Positions 1 to 6,352 of a stretch of 15,680 bases of DNA are shown here, in pieces; positions within the stretch are counted from its first letter, which is position 1; the number at the start of each line of letters is the position of its first letter. The stretch covers positions 1 through 15,680 of the forward strand of contig CAZIJO010000140.1 in assembly GCA_964539515.1 (NCBI GenBank). Direction: 5' to 3'. This DNA is from JADLHS01 sp964539515. GTDB lineage: Bacteria > Verrucomicrobiota > Verrucomicrobiia > Limisphaerales > JADLHS01. Below the pieces are notes generated by a model. The model ran no database searches. It worked only from the letters and a program-made list of their open reading frames with translations, and was not told the origin of the DNA. The translations under genes were made by a program, and so were the position numbers.

Positions 1-487
1 TGGGGGAAGTCTGCTTCTTCGTCAGGCCATACACCCAGTTGTCCATGACGCAATAGGTCATCTTGATGTTCTTGCGCGCCGTGTGATTGAAATGGTTGCC
101 CCCGATGGAAAAGGCATCGCCATCCCCGCCGAACACGAACACGTGGAGGTCCGGACGGGAAAGGGAGATGCCGCTGGCGAACGGCAGGGCCCGCCCGTGA
201 ATGTAATGGGCGCCGTGGGCCTGTACGAAATACGGAAACCGGCTGGAGCAGCCGATGCCGGCGACGGTGGTGATCTTCTCGTGCCAGATTTTGCGTTTCT
301 CAATCAGCTTGAAATACAGCGCCAGCACGGAAAAGTCGCCACAGCCGGGACACCAGGTCGGGTGGTCGGCGGCGATTTCCTTTTTCGTCAACCCTTTGCG
401 CTCTTCCGGCGCGGGGACGGTCGGCGGCGCAATGGCGGTGAGGTTTCCGGCAGTGCGCGGGGGGATTTCAGTGCTGATATTGCTCAT
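1..487 (-). CDS. korB: 2-oxoacid:ferredoxin oxidoreductase, beta subunit (partial, 3' end outside window)
   Basis: This is the thiamine-diphosphate-binding beta subunit of a 2-oxoacid (probably 2-oxoglutarate) ferredoxin oxidoreductase. The enzyme oxidatively decarboxylates a 2-oxoacid to an acyl-CoA in the cytoplasm and passes electrons to ferredoxin. The 162 visible residues start with ATG at 487. A Pro-rich tail of about 30 residues is followed by WCPGCGD (45-51) and GIGCSSR (77-83), which carry cysteines expected to bind a 4Fe-4S cluster. The ThDP/Mg signature GDGDAFSIGGNH is at 121-132 and VMDNWVYGLTKKQ at 147-159. Many homologues read YGLTKGQ, so the second Lys is a small deviation. The gene begins 20 bases after the alpha-subunit stop on the same strand, so the two are co-transcribed. 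The C-terminal half lies beyond base 1. Substrate choice between 2-oxoglutarate and another oxoacid cannot be settled here. Confidence 0.92.
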   Translation of the reverse strand, partial: MSNISTEIPPRTAGNLTAIAPPTVPAPEERKGLTKKEIAADHPTWCPGCGDFSVLALYFKLIEKRKIWHEKITTVAGIGCSSRFPYFVQAHGAHYIHGRALPFASGISLSRPDLHVFVFGGDGDAFSIGGNHFNHTARKNIKMTYCVMDNWVYGLTKKQTSP

Positions 488-507
488 ACGTCAAAAGTGA
501 CTTGGAT

Positions 508-2331
508 TTAGAGTTTGCGCAACCCGGCCGCCACATTGGCCTTCGCGCGTTCGAGAATTTCCTTCACTTTGAAGGTGAGGCCGTCCGTCTTGGTGAGACC
601 GCGGATCTTCGGGTCGCAATACCGCGAGCGCAGCAGGCTGCCCAATTGACCGGTGCCATAGAGGCCTTCGTCGTTCATTTCGACCACCAAAATGTGGTTG
701 AAGCCGGAGAAGATGTTTTCCAAACCCGGCGGCAGGGGATTGAGGTATTTGATATGGAGGGAAGAAACGCTGTCCCCGGCGGCCCGGGAGCGATCCACCG
801 CTTCCTTGATCGGGCCCTGGGTCGAACCCCAGCCCACCAGCAGAATATTGCCTTCCGGCGGCCCATAAACCTTGGGCGTCGGCAGCGTCGCCCCAAGGGC
901 CTGCAGTTTCTTCCGCCGTTTGGCCGTCATCTGCGTATGGAGTTTGGGCGAGCCCGTCGGGTGACCCAGCTCGTCGTGCTCGAGGCCGGTGACGATCGGG
1001 TATTTCCCGCTGCCAATGCGGGTGCCGGGGGCCAGATGTTGCGTGATGCCGTCGGGTTTGGACAAATCGTAGGGCTTGTGATCAGCCACCGGGCTCAAAT
1101 CCGGTCCAATGTCCTGACAGATCTTTTCCAGGTTCGGTTCGGGGAAGGCCTCGATGCGCGTGGCGATGCCCTGGTCGGTGACAATGATCACCGGGACGCT
1201 GTATTTCCGGGCGATATTGACCGCTTCGATGGCGGTGTAGAAGCAATCTTCCACGTCCGCCGGCGCAATCACGACGCGCGGGGCGTCGCCATGGCTGCCG
1301 AAGCAGGCGATGTTCAGGTCCGATTGTTCAATGCTGGTTGGCATGCCGGTCGAAGGCCCGCCGCGTTGCACGTCCACAATGACCAGCGGCATTTCCGCCA
1401 TCACCGCCCAACCGAGTGCCTCGGTTTTCAACGAAATGCCAGGACCGCTCGAACCCGTGACCGCCACGCGTCCGGCGTAACTCCCCCCAATCGCCATGGA
1501 GATGGCGGCGATTTCGTCCTCGGTTTGGATGAAGGAGCCGCCGTATTTCGGCAATTCGCGCCGGAGCAGCTCCATGATGTCGGACCACGGGGTGATGGGA
1601 TAACCCGCGCCGAAGCGCACCCCGGCGGCGATCAGGCCGTAGCCCAGTGCCTCGTTGCCGTTCATGACGACCTGGCTGCCTTGCTTGCGCTGGCTGTCCA
1701 CAAACTTGTAGGTCTCCAACACGCCGCCCAGCGAATGCGCATAGCCCGCATGGAAGGCCGCCAGGGCATTCTTCACAATGCTCTGGTCCTTGCCGGTGAA
1801 CCGTTCGGTAACGAGTTGTTCCAGCTTGGGGACGTTCAAATCGAACATTTTCGCAATGAGGCCCAGCGAATAGATGTTCTTACCTTTGTCCTTGGCCGTG
1901 CCGCCGATCGCTTCGACGGTGAGGCTGGAAATGGGGATGCCGATGTGATGATAAGTTTTCTGCCAGTCCGGATTCGCTTCCACGTGATCGGAATCGTAGA
2001 GCACGATGCCGCCCTTGCGGAGCGAGTTCAGATGGTCTTGGTAGGAGTGCTGGTAAAAAGCGAGCAACACATCCGCTTCATCGCCCGAGCTCAGGACTTC
2101 GCCGGAGCCAATGCGCACCTGGAAAATGGAGGGCCCGCCCGAAATGGTGGAGGGAATCGTCATGAAGGTCATGACCTCCTGTTCGCTGCGACCGGCCAGC
2201 CGGGCCAGGAAACCGCCAATGGCCTGAATGCCGTCCTGCGAATTGCCCGCGATGCGGATGACCGCTTCGGAGATTTTGGAGATCTTCGGCGTTCCGCCAT
2301 TTCCTTGCGCCACGACTGATGAATCACTCAT
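508..2331 (-). CDS. korA: 2-oxoacid:ferredoxin oxidoreductase, fused gamma/alpha subunit
   Basis: A 607-residue partner of the beta subunit downstream. Residues ~25-200 match the gamma (POR gamma) domain, here fused to the N-terminus: AGNSQDGIQAIGG at 28-40 and STISGGPSIFQVRIG at 61-75. Residues ~220-400 are the pyruvate:ferredoxin oxidoreductase N domain, with GNEALGYG (225-232), AGYPITP (242-248), EDEIAAISMAIGGSYAG (271-287), TGSSGPGISLK (292-302) and QRGGPSTGMPT (322-332). A transketolase C-like domain follows, with the glycine-rich GWGSTQGPIKEA at 500-511. This arrangement is usual for KorA-type enzymes. The frame stays open upstream to a TTG at 2448, but that codon lies upstream of the predicted promoter at 2409-2436 and the extra 39 residues look unlike the family. 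ATG at 2331 (MSDSSV) is therefore preferred. It acts as a cytoplasmic heterodimer or heterotetramer with the beta subunit. Confidence 0.93.
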   Translation of the reverse strand: MSDSSVVAQGNGGTPKISKISEAVIRIAGNSQDGIQAIGGFLARLAGRSEQEVMTFMTIPSTISGGPSIFQVRIGSGEVLSSGDEADVLLAFYQHSYQDHLNSLRKGGIVLYDSDHVEANPDWQKTYHHIGIPISSLTVEAIGGTAKDKGKNIYSLGLIAKMFDLNVPKLEQLVTERFTGKDQSIVKNALAAFHAGYAHSLGGVLETYKFVDSQRKQGSQVVMNGNEALGYGLIAAGVRFGAGYPITPWSDIMELLRRELPKYGGSFIQTEDEIAAISMAIGGSYAGRVAVTGSSGPGISLKTEALGWAVMAEMPLVIVDVQRGGPSTGMPTSIEQSDLNIACFGSHGDAPRVVIAPADVEDCFYTAIEAVNIARKYSVPVIIVTDQGIATRIEAFPEPNLEKICQDIGPDLSPVADHKPYDLSKPDGITQHLAPGTRIGSGKYPIVTGLEHDELGHPTGSPKLHTQMTAKRRKKLQALGATLPTPKVYGPPEGNILLVGWGSTQGPIKEAVDRSRAAGDSVSSLHIKYLNPLPPGLENIFSGFNHILVVEMNDEGLYGTGQLGSLLRSRYCDPKIRGLTKTDGLTFKVKEILERAKANVAAGLRKL

Positions 2332-2408
2332 GAAAAAACTTTCAAATTGCGCCCGGCGCCCGACCGGGAGACTTCCCGTCCGCGCCGTGCGGAAAACTGT
2401 GCCATGAC

Positions 2409-2436
2409 ACAGTAGCAAGCGACTTGATACTGTCAA
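2409..2436 (-). promoter_or_regulatory. Predicted sigma70-type promoter of korA-korB
   Basis: Read on the minus strand, a perfect -35 box TTGACA (2436-2431) is followed after 16 bases by TACTGT (2414-2409), which keeps the key T1, A2 and T6 of the -10 consensus. Transcription would begin near 2402, giving a leader of about 70 bases before the korA ATG. The leader can form a small hairpin (CGGGA-AGTC-TCCCG). This is a motif match only. Confidence 0.5.
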
Positions 2437-2580
2437 TTTCATATCCAACTAAAATCTCGATGGGGGGCGGCATTTTACGCTCGTCGCCGGGGTGACCGGC
2501 GTCCGGCCGTGCCGTTCCGGGGCGGGGAAGCCCGGTCCGGATCGGTTTTTGTCCTTCCGGCTCAGGGGGGCGGGCGGCGG

Positions 2581-2610
2581 AAGCCCAGCGGGTTCGGTCC
2601 TGGGCTTTTT
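2581..2610 (+). terminator. Intrinsic terminator without an obvious upstream gene
   Basis: AAGCCCAG (2581-2588) pairs perfectly with CTGGGCTT (2600-2607) around an 11-base loop, and the stem runs into TTTTT (2606-2610). On the plus strand this has the form of a rho-independent terminator; on the minus strand the stem is not followed by a T-run. It would shield the SRP RNA promoter from readthrough or end a small RNA made from 2460-2600. Confidence 0.55.
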
Positions 2611-2619
2611 GGTTTTGGC

Positions 2620-2648
2620 TTGAAGCTTGCGCCGTGCTTCCGCAGAAT
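2620..2648 (+). promoter_or_regulatory. Predicted promoter of the SRP RNA gene
   Basis: TTGAAG (2620-2625) and CAGAAT (2643-2648) are separated by exactly 17 bases, and each matches the sigma70 consensus at four of six positions. The expected start point, about 6-7 bases after the -10 box, falls on or next to 2654, where the closing stem of the RNA begins. This positional agreement is the main support. Confidence 0.5.
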
Positions 2649-2653
2649 TTCCC

Positions 2654-2749
2654 GTGCTAGGGCCCATGGAATGTGGACTTACGAACCCCGCCAGGGCCGG
2701 AAGGCAGCAACGGTAGTTTGCTCCGTATCTGCCGTGGTCACCCTAGCAT
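2654..2749 (+). ncRNA. ffs: Bacterial small signal recognition particle RNA (4.5S type)
   Basis: This is the RNA core of the signal recognition particle, which binds Ffh and targets inner-membrane and exported proteins during translation. The diagnostic domain IV is unmistakable: CCAGGGCCGGAAGGCAGCAA starts at 2691, with the GGAA tetraloop at 2699-2702 and the conserved AGCAA side of the internal loop just after it. The ends close in a perfect 9-bp stem, GTGCTAGGG (2654-2662) with CCCTAGCAT (2741-2749), giving a ~96-base hairpin without an Alu domain. A T-rich tail (TTTCTTT) follows. The RNA sits directly before dnaX on the same strand, the same order as scr-dnaX in Bacillus subtilis. The ends could be off by a few bases. 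Confidence 0.93.
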
Positions 2750-2761
2750 TTCTTTCAATTC

Positions 2762-2840
2762 AAAATGAAAAATGAAAAATGAAAAATGGCCGGCCACTGC
2801 CCGGTTCATTTTGCATTTCTAATTTTTAACTTTTAATTTG
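2762..2840. repeat. AT-rich imperfect palindrome with heptamer repeats before dnaX
   Basis: A left arm made of repeated ATGAAAA heptamers (2762-2788) is separated by a GC-rich centre (GGCCGGCCACTGCCCGG) from a T-rich right arm (2805-2840). The right arm is an imperfect reverse complement of the left: CATTTTTCATTTTTC pairs against CATTTTGCATTTCTA with a few mismatches. The right arm ends four bases before the dnaX GTG start. A related structure lies before recR at 5017-5100, and the two right arms share TTTCTAATT, TTAA and a terminal GCC. It may be a dispersed repeat, a leader hairpin, or both. Confidence 0.6.
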
Positions 2841-2844
2841 CCTC

Positions 2845-4650
2845 GTGTCCTATCAAGTCATAGCCCGCAAGTATCGCCCGCAACGGTTCGCCGACGTGAT
2901 CGGGCAGGAACACGTCACGCAGACGCTCGCCAACGCCATCGCGCAGAATCGAATCGCGCATGCCTATCTGTTTTGCGGACCGCGGGGCACGGGCAAGACC
3001 ACGATCGCCCGCATTTTCGCCAAGTGCCTGAACTGCACCGGGGGGCCGAAGGTGGACTTTGACGACCAGGACGATCGCGTGAAGGAAATCACGGAGGGCC
3101 GCGCGCTGGACGTGATGGAGATTGACGGTGCGAGCAACAACGGCGTCGAGCAGGTGCGCGAACTCCGGGAGACGTGCCAATACGTGCCCGCCAACGGCAA
3201 GTTCAAGATCTACATCATTGACGAGGTTCACATGCTCTCGACGCAGGCGTTCAACGCGCTGCTCAAGACGCTCGAAGAACCGCCGCCGCACGTGAAATTC
3301 ATGTTTGCCACCACCGACCCGGAAAAGGTGCTGGCGACAATTCTGTCCCGCTGCCAGCGCTTCGATCTGCGGCGCATTCCCACCGCGCTCATCGTCAAAC
3401 ATCTCGCGCACATCGCGGCGCTGGAGCAGGTGAAGCTTGACGCCGCCGCGCTCTATGCCATCGCCCGCGGCGCTGATGGCGGCATGCGCGATGCCGAGAG
3501 TGCGCTGGACCAGTTGATCAGCTTTTGCGGCGACAAGATTGAAGAGACTGACGTGCTTTCCATGTTTGGCCTCACCGCGCAAGGGCAGATCCTCGAGCTG
3601 AGCCGGGCCGTGCTGGCGGGGGAAATCCACACTGCCCTCCGACAGTTGACCGATCTGGCGCAGAAGGGGAAGGATTTGGGCCGGCTGCTTGCCGACCTCC
3701 TGAGCCATTTTCGCAACCTGATTCTCTTCCAGGTTTCCAAAGGCGATTTGAACCTGCTGGAGGTTTCCGAAGCGGAAGCCACCTCGCTCAAAGAGCAATC
3801 CGCGCTGGCGACCGCCGACGCCTTGACGCGCATCCTCGAGGTGCTGGCCGATGCCGAACTCCGGCTGCGCGACGCCGCGTCGAAGAAAATCCTGATCGAA
3901 GTGACGCTCCTGCGGGCCATTGAAGCCCGCAATGCAGTGAGCATCGACGCGGTCCTGCGGCAACTGCAGGCCTTGCGGGGTGGCAACAGCACCACCGTCG
4001 AGGCGGCCACACCCAATCCTCCCCCGGCAAAGCGAGCCACCGCTGCAACATCCCCCGCTCCCGCGGCAGCCCCGCCGGGGGATTCACCCCGGCCCCCGGT
4101 TGTGGCATCCGTGCCGGCCGCCCTCCCGACTCGGCCCCCGCGGGCCGAAGGCGAGGAGAGCGGGAAGCCCGCCGCCACGGGCGACCTGGAATCGCTCTGG
4201 ACGCAGCTCGTGGAAGCGGTCACCCGTGTCAGCCGTTTCACCGGCGGCTATCTTATCAATGCGCATCCGGTCGCATTCGCGAACGGCCTGCTGACCATTG
4301 GTTTCGATCCCGAATTCGAAGATCAAATGGGCCTGGTGGATAACGCCCGCAATCATGCGTTGCTCCAGACCAAGCTCGCGGAACTTGGCCATGCCAACGC
4401 GCAAATCAAATTCGTGAAGGCTGAGGCGCCCGCCGGTCGCACCCCGATCGCCGCGCCGCCGCCGGCCTCGGCCCCCGCGCCGTTGGCCCCCGCCGGTAGC
4501 GCGGCCGCACCGCCAACCAAACCCGCCGCGCCGGCGACCAAGGAAAAGCCCGTGTCCGTGCCTTTCAACAAGGATGATTTCAAGAACGACCCGCTCATCG
4601 CCCGGGCCCTCGAGGTTTTCAAGGGTCAAATCGTGGAAGTGCGGGCGTGA
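2845..4650 (+). CDS. dnaX: DNA polymerase III subunit tau/gamma (clamp loader ATPase)
   Basis: This is the clamp-loader AAA+ ATPase that opens the sliding clamp and links the replicative polymerase to the helicase. It has 601 residues with a GTG start at 2845 (MSYQVIARKYRP); no ribosome binding site is evident. Walker A is GPRGTGKT (45-52), Walker B IYIIDEVH (122-129), sensor 1 FATTDPEKV (154-162), and the SRC motif with the trans-acting arginine is at 168-170. Helical domain III follows to ~375. A Pro/Ala-rich linker (381-446), a tau-like domain (~447-525), a second Pro/Ala linker (527-572) and a conserved tail ending ALEVFKGQIVEVRA complete it. The zinc module is degenerate: Cys64 is kept, but the positions of the other three ligands are Asp73, Asp76 and Val79. 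No slippery A-run for a gamma frameshift product is visible. ybaB follows after 51 bases. Confidence 0.96.
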   Translation: MSYQVIARKYRPQRFADVIGQEHVTQTLANAIAQNRIAHAYLFCGPRGTGKTTIARIFAKCLNCTGGPKVDFDDQDDRVKEITEGRALDVMEIDGASNNGVEQVRELRETCQYVPANGKFKIYIIDEVHMLSTQAFNALLKTLEEPPPHVKFMFATTDPEKVLATILSRCQRFDLRRIPTALIVKHLAHIAALEQVKLDAAALYAIARGADGGMRDAESALDQLISFCGDKIEETDVLSMFGLTAQGQILELSRAVLAGEIHTALRQLTDLAQKGKDLGRLLADLLSHFRNLILFQVSKGDLNLLEVSEAEATSLKEQSALATADALTRILEVLADAELRLRDAASKKILIEVTLLRAIEARNAVSIDAVLRQLQALRGGNSTTVEAATPNPPPAKRATAATSPAPAAAPPGDSPRPPVVASVPAALPTRPPRAEGEESGKPAATGDLESLWTQLVEAVTRVSRFTGGYLINAHPVAFANGLLTIGFDPEFEDQMGLVDNARNHALLQTKLAELGHANAQIKFVKAEAPAGRTPIAAPPPASAPAPLAPAGSAAAPPTKPAAPATKEKPVSVPFNKDDFKNDPLIARALEVFKGQIVEVRA

Positions 4651-4701
4651 TCAGATCCGCGATTCGCTAATTCCCCCCAAACACTCAACCCCACCCTCAC
4701 C

Positions 4702-5013
4702 ATGTTCAACGTAGCCCAACTCCAAAAACAAGCGGCCCGGATGCAGCAACAGATGGAACAAGTCCAGGCTCAACTCGCCGTCCGTACCGTCGAAGCCACC
4801 AGCGGCGGCGGGGCGGTCAAAGTCACCGCCCGCTGCGACGGCAGCCTCGCGGCCGTGAAGATTGATCCCGCGGCGCTGAATCCCGCCGACGTCGCTTTGC
4901 TCGAGGACATGATCCTGTCCGCCGTGAATCAGGCCTTGAATCAAGGCAAGGAAATCTCCACCGCTGAAATGGGCAAAGTCACGGCGGGCATGAAACTGCC
5001 GGGGTTCGGGTGA
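4702..5013 (+). CDS. ybaB: YbaB/EbfC family nucleoid-associated protein
   Basis: A 103-residue member of the YbaB/EbfC family, small dimeric DNA-binding proteins that coat the nucleoid and are almost always encoded between dnaX and recR, as here. The N-terminal helix is rich in Gln and Met (QLQKQAARMQQQMEQVQAQL, residues 6-25). The family core GGGAVKVTARCDGSL (36-50) and the second helix around LLEDMILSAVNQAL (67-80) follow, then a Gly-rich end (GMKLPGFG). The length is normal. ATG at 4702 lies 51 bases after the dnaX stop. The preceding bases are C-rich and contain no purine-rich ribosome binding site. It is probably co-transcribed with dnaX and recR. Confidence 0.93.
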   Translation: MFNVAQLQKQAARMQQQMEQVQAQLAVRTVEATSGGGAVKVTARCDGSLAAVKIDPAALNPADVALLEDMILSAVNQALNQGKEISTAEMGKVTAGMKLPGFG

Positions 5014-5016
5014 GAG

Positions 5017-5100
5017 ATTAAGAATGCAAAATGTAAAATGGGCGATCATGCGGCGTGGCCGCCCACATTTTTAATTTCTAATTCTTAATTTTGCATTGCC
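5017..5100. repeat. AT-rich imperfect palindrome before recR
   Basis: ATTAAGAAT (5017-5025) is the exact reverse complement of ATTCTTAAT (5081-5089). The arms extend inward with mismatches (GCAAAATGTAAAATGGGC on the left, GCCCACATTTTTAATTTC on the right) around a GC-rich centre (5043-5060). The right arm continues TTTTGCATTGCC up to the base before the recR ATG context. The same architecture stands before dnaX at 2762-2840. If transcribed, it would form a long weak hairpin next to the recR start codon, which lacks a visible ribosome binding site. Confidence 0.65.
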
Positions 5101-5101
5101 C

Positions 5102-5698
5102 ATGCTTCCCGCTCCCATCGCCAGCCTGATTGCCGCGCTGAGCCGGCTGCCCGGCATCGGACCGCGCTCCGCCGAGCGCATCGCCTTGCATCTCGTGCAG
5201 ACGGAGTCGGGCGGCGTGCGCCAGCTGGCCGAGGCGATGCTGCAGGCCCGCGAGCGCATCCAGTTTTGCACCACCTGCGGCGCGTTGACCGAAACATCCC
5301 CCTGTGCGATCTGCGACGACCCGCGGCGCGATGGCACGCTGCTTTGCGTTGTCGAGCGCGCCGTGGACACCCTGAGCGTCGAAAAGGCCGGCACGTTTCG
5401 CGGCAAGTTCCATGTGCTGGGCGGCAAGATATCGCCGCTCGACGGCGTGGAGCCGGAAGACTTGCGTATCGCCGAACTGGAAGCACGGCTCACGCAGGAA
5501 TCCATCCGGGAAGTGGTCATCGCGCTGGGGACGGACGTGGAAGGGGACGCGACGAGTTTTTACCTGGCCAAGCGGCTCGCGCGCACCGGGCTGAAGATCT
5601 CCCGGATTGCCCACGGCCTCCCCGCGGGCAGCGGGCTGGAGTACGCGGACGAATTGACGTTGAGCCGGGCCTTGGAGGGGCGGCGCGAAATGTTGTGA
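5102..5698 (+). CDS. recR: Recombination mediator protein RecR
   Basis: RecR acts with RecO (and RecF) to load RecA onto SSB-coated single-stranded gaps. The 198 residues match the usual length exactly. A helix-hairpin-helix (LSRLPGIGPRSAERIALHL, 13-31) is followed by an intact zinc finger with Cys56, Cys59, Cys68 and Cys71 (CTTC ... CAIC). The Toprim domain follows, with CVVERAVD (82-89, acidic Glu85 and Asp89), then VEGDATSFYL (146-155) and the C-terminal Walker-B-like ADELTLSRAL (182-191). ATG at 5102 is chosen because residues MLPAPIASLI fit the family; a TTG two codons upstream is also in frame. The gene follows ybaB after 88 bases, a gap filled by the palindromic element. Confidence 0.96.
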   Translation: MLPAPIASLIAALSRLPGIGPRSAERIALHLVQTESGGVRQLAEAMLQARERIQFCTTCGALTETSPCAICDDPRRDGTLLCVVERAVDTLSVEKAGTFRGKFHVLGGKISPLDGVEPEDLRIAELEARLTQESIREVVIALGTDVEGDATSFYLAKRLARTGLKISRIAHGLPAGSGLEYADELTLSRALEGRREML

Positions 5699-5714
5699 AT
5701 TGTACCGGCCAGCC

Positions 5715-6332
5715 ATGACAAAACCTTCCATCGTGGTCTTCGACCTGGGCAAAGTCCTTTTGGATTTCGATTACGCCATCGCCGGCCGCCGCATCGCCGC
5801 CAAGTCGAGCATGCCGGCCGCCGGCGTGCATGCGTTCCTCAACCAGTCGCCGCTGCTCCACCGCTACGAAACCGGGCTCATGACGCGCCAGGAGCTGTTT
5901 GCCGAAGTGCGCGCGGCCACCGGATTCACGGGCGACCTCGCGGAATTTAGTGGATCCTTCGCGGACATCTTCACCGAAATATCGGAGATGACCGCCCTCC
6001 ACGCCGCGCTCCGCCGCCGAGGCATTCCGACCTACATCTTCTCGAACACCAACGACCTCGCCATGGAACATGTCCGCCGCAACTTCCCGTTCTTCGCCGA
6101 TTTCGACGGTTACATCCTGTCCTACGAAATCCGGGCCATGAAGCCGGACGCGCGAATTTACGAAGCCCTTGAAGCCATGGCGGGGAGACGTGGTCCGGAG
6201 ATTCTCTACCTTGACGATCGTCCTGAGAATGTCGCGGCCGGGGCCGCACGGGGCTGGCAGGTGATTCTCCAGACCGAGCCGGCGAAATCCCGAGCAGCCG
6301 TCGAACAACTTGGCCTGCTCGATGGCCTCTAG
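5715..6332 (+). CDS. HAD-superfamily phosphatase, YihX-like
   Basis: A 205-residue soluble hydrolase of the haloacid dehalogenase superfamily, subclass IA, resembling E. coli YihX (an alpha-glucose-1-phosphate phosphatase). Motif I is VVFDLGKVLLDFD (7-19). The nucleophile is Asp10, and the usual second Asp is Gly12, which is also the case in YihX (DLGNV). Motif II is SNTN (110-113), the motif III lysine is Lys143 in MKPDARIYE, and motif IV is LDDRPENV (166-173) with Asp167 and Asp168. A helical cap lies between motifs I and II. ATG at 5715 is 16 bases after recR and xseA starts 20 bases after the stop, so an operon is likely. A TTG at 5700 is a less likely start. The true substrate cannot be told from sequence; a role in sugar-phosphate or nucleotide clean-up is only a guess. 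Confidence 0.88.
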   Translation: MTKPSIVVFDLGKVLLDFDYAIAGRRIAAKSSMPAAGVHAFLNQSPLLHRYETGLMTRQELFAEVRAATGFTGDLAEFSGSFADIFTEISEMTALHAALRRRGIPTYIFSNTNDLAMEHVRRNFPFFADFDGYILSYEIRAMKPDARIYEALEAMAGRRGPEILYLDDRPENVAAGAARGWQVILQTEPAKSRAAVEQLGLLDGL

Positions 6333-6352
6333 CCCCCGCGCTCGCCCCAGTC

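Larger units (their letters stand above)
2332..2653. other. 322-base intergenic region between korA and the SRP RNA
   Basis: No protein-coding gene is supported here; the short open frames on both strands look like random GC-rich frames. The minus-strand side carries the korA promoter and leader. The centre (2460-2610) is very GC-rich. It has a perfect 6-bp hairpin (CGCCGG 2485-2490 / CCGGCG 2496-2501) and an intrinsic terminator reading to the right at 2581-2610. The right end carries the predicted SRP RNA promoter. The terminator has no recognised gene in front of it, so a short untranslated RNA in the central part is possible. Confidence 0.6.

Noticed and set aside
502..2319. A 605-codon plus-strand open frame opposite korA
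   Set aside because: It is the antisense of a well-conserved gene with recognisable motifs. Its translation is rich in Arg, His and Gly and matches no family I know; such frames are common in GC-rich genes.
2332..2448. A 39-residue N-terminal extension of korA starting at TTG 2448
   Set aside because: The start would lie upstream of the predicted promoter and the extra residues do not look like the family; ATG 2331 fits better.
2509..2775. An 88-codon plus-strand open frame before dnaX
   Set aside because: It runs through the terminator at 2581-2610 and the whole SRP RNA, so it is not a real gene.
2833..3963. A 376-codon minus-strand open frame opposite dnaX
   Set aside because: dnaX is certain on the plus strand; the antisense product shows no domain.
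4000..4570. Programmed frameshift site for a short gamma form of DnaX
   Set aside because: No A-rich slippery heptamer followed by a stem was found in the linker region; the longest purine runs do not fit the pattern.
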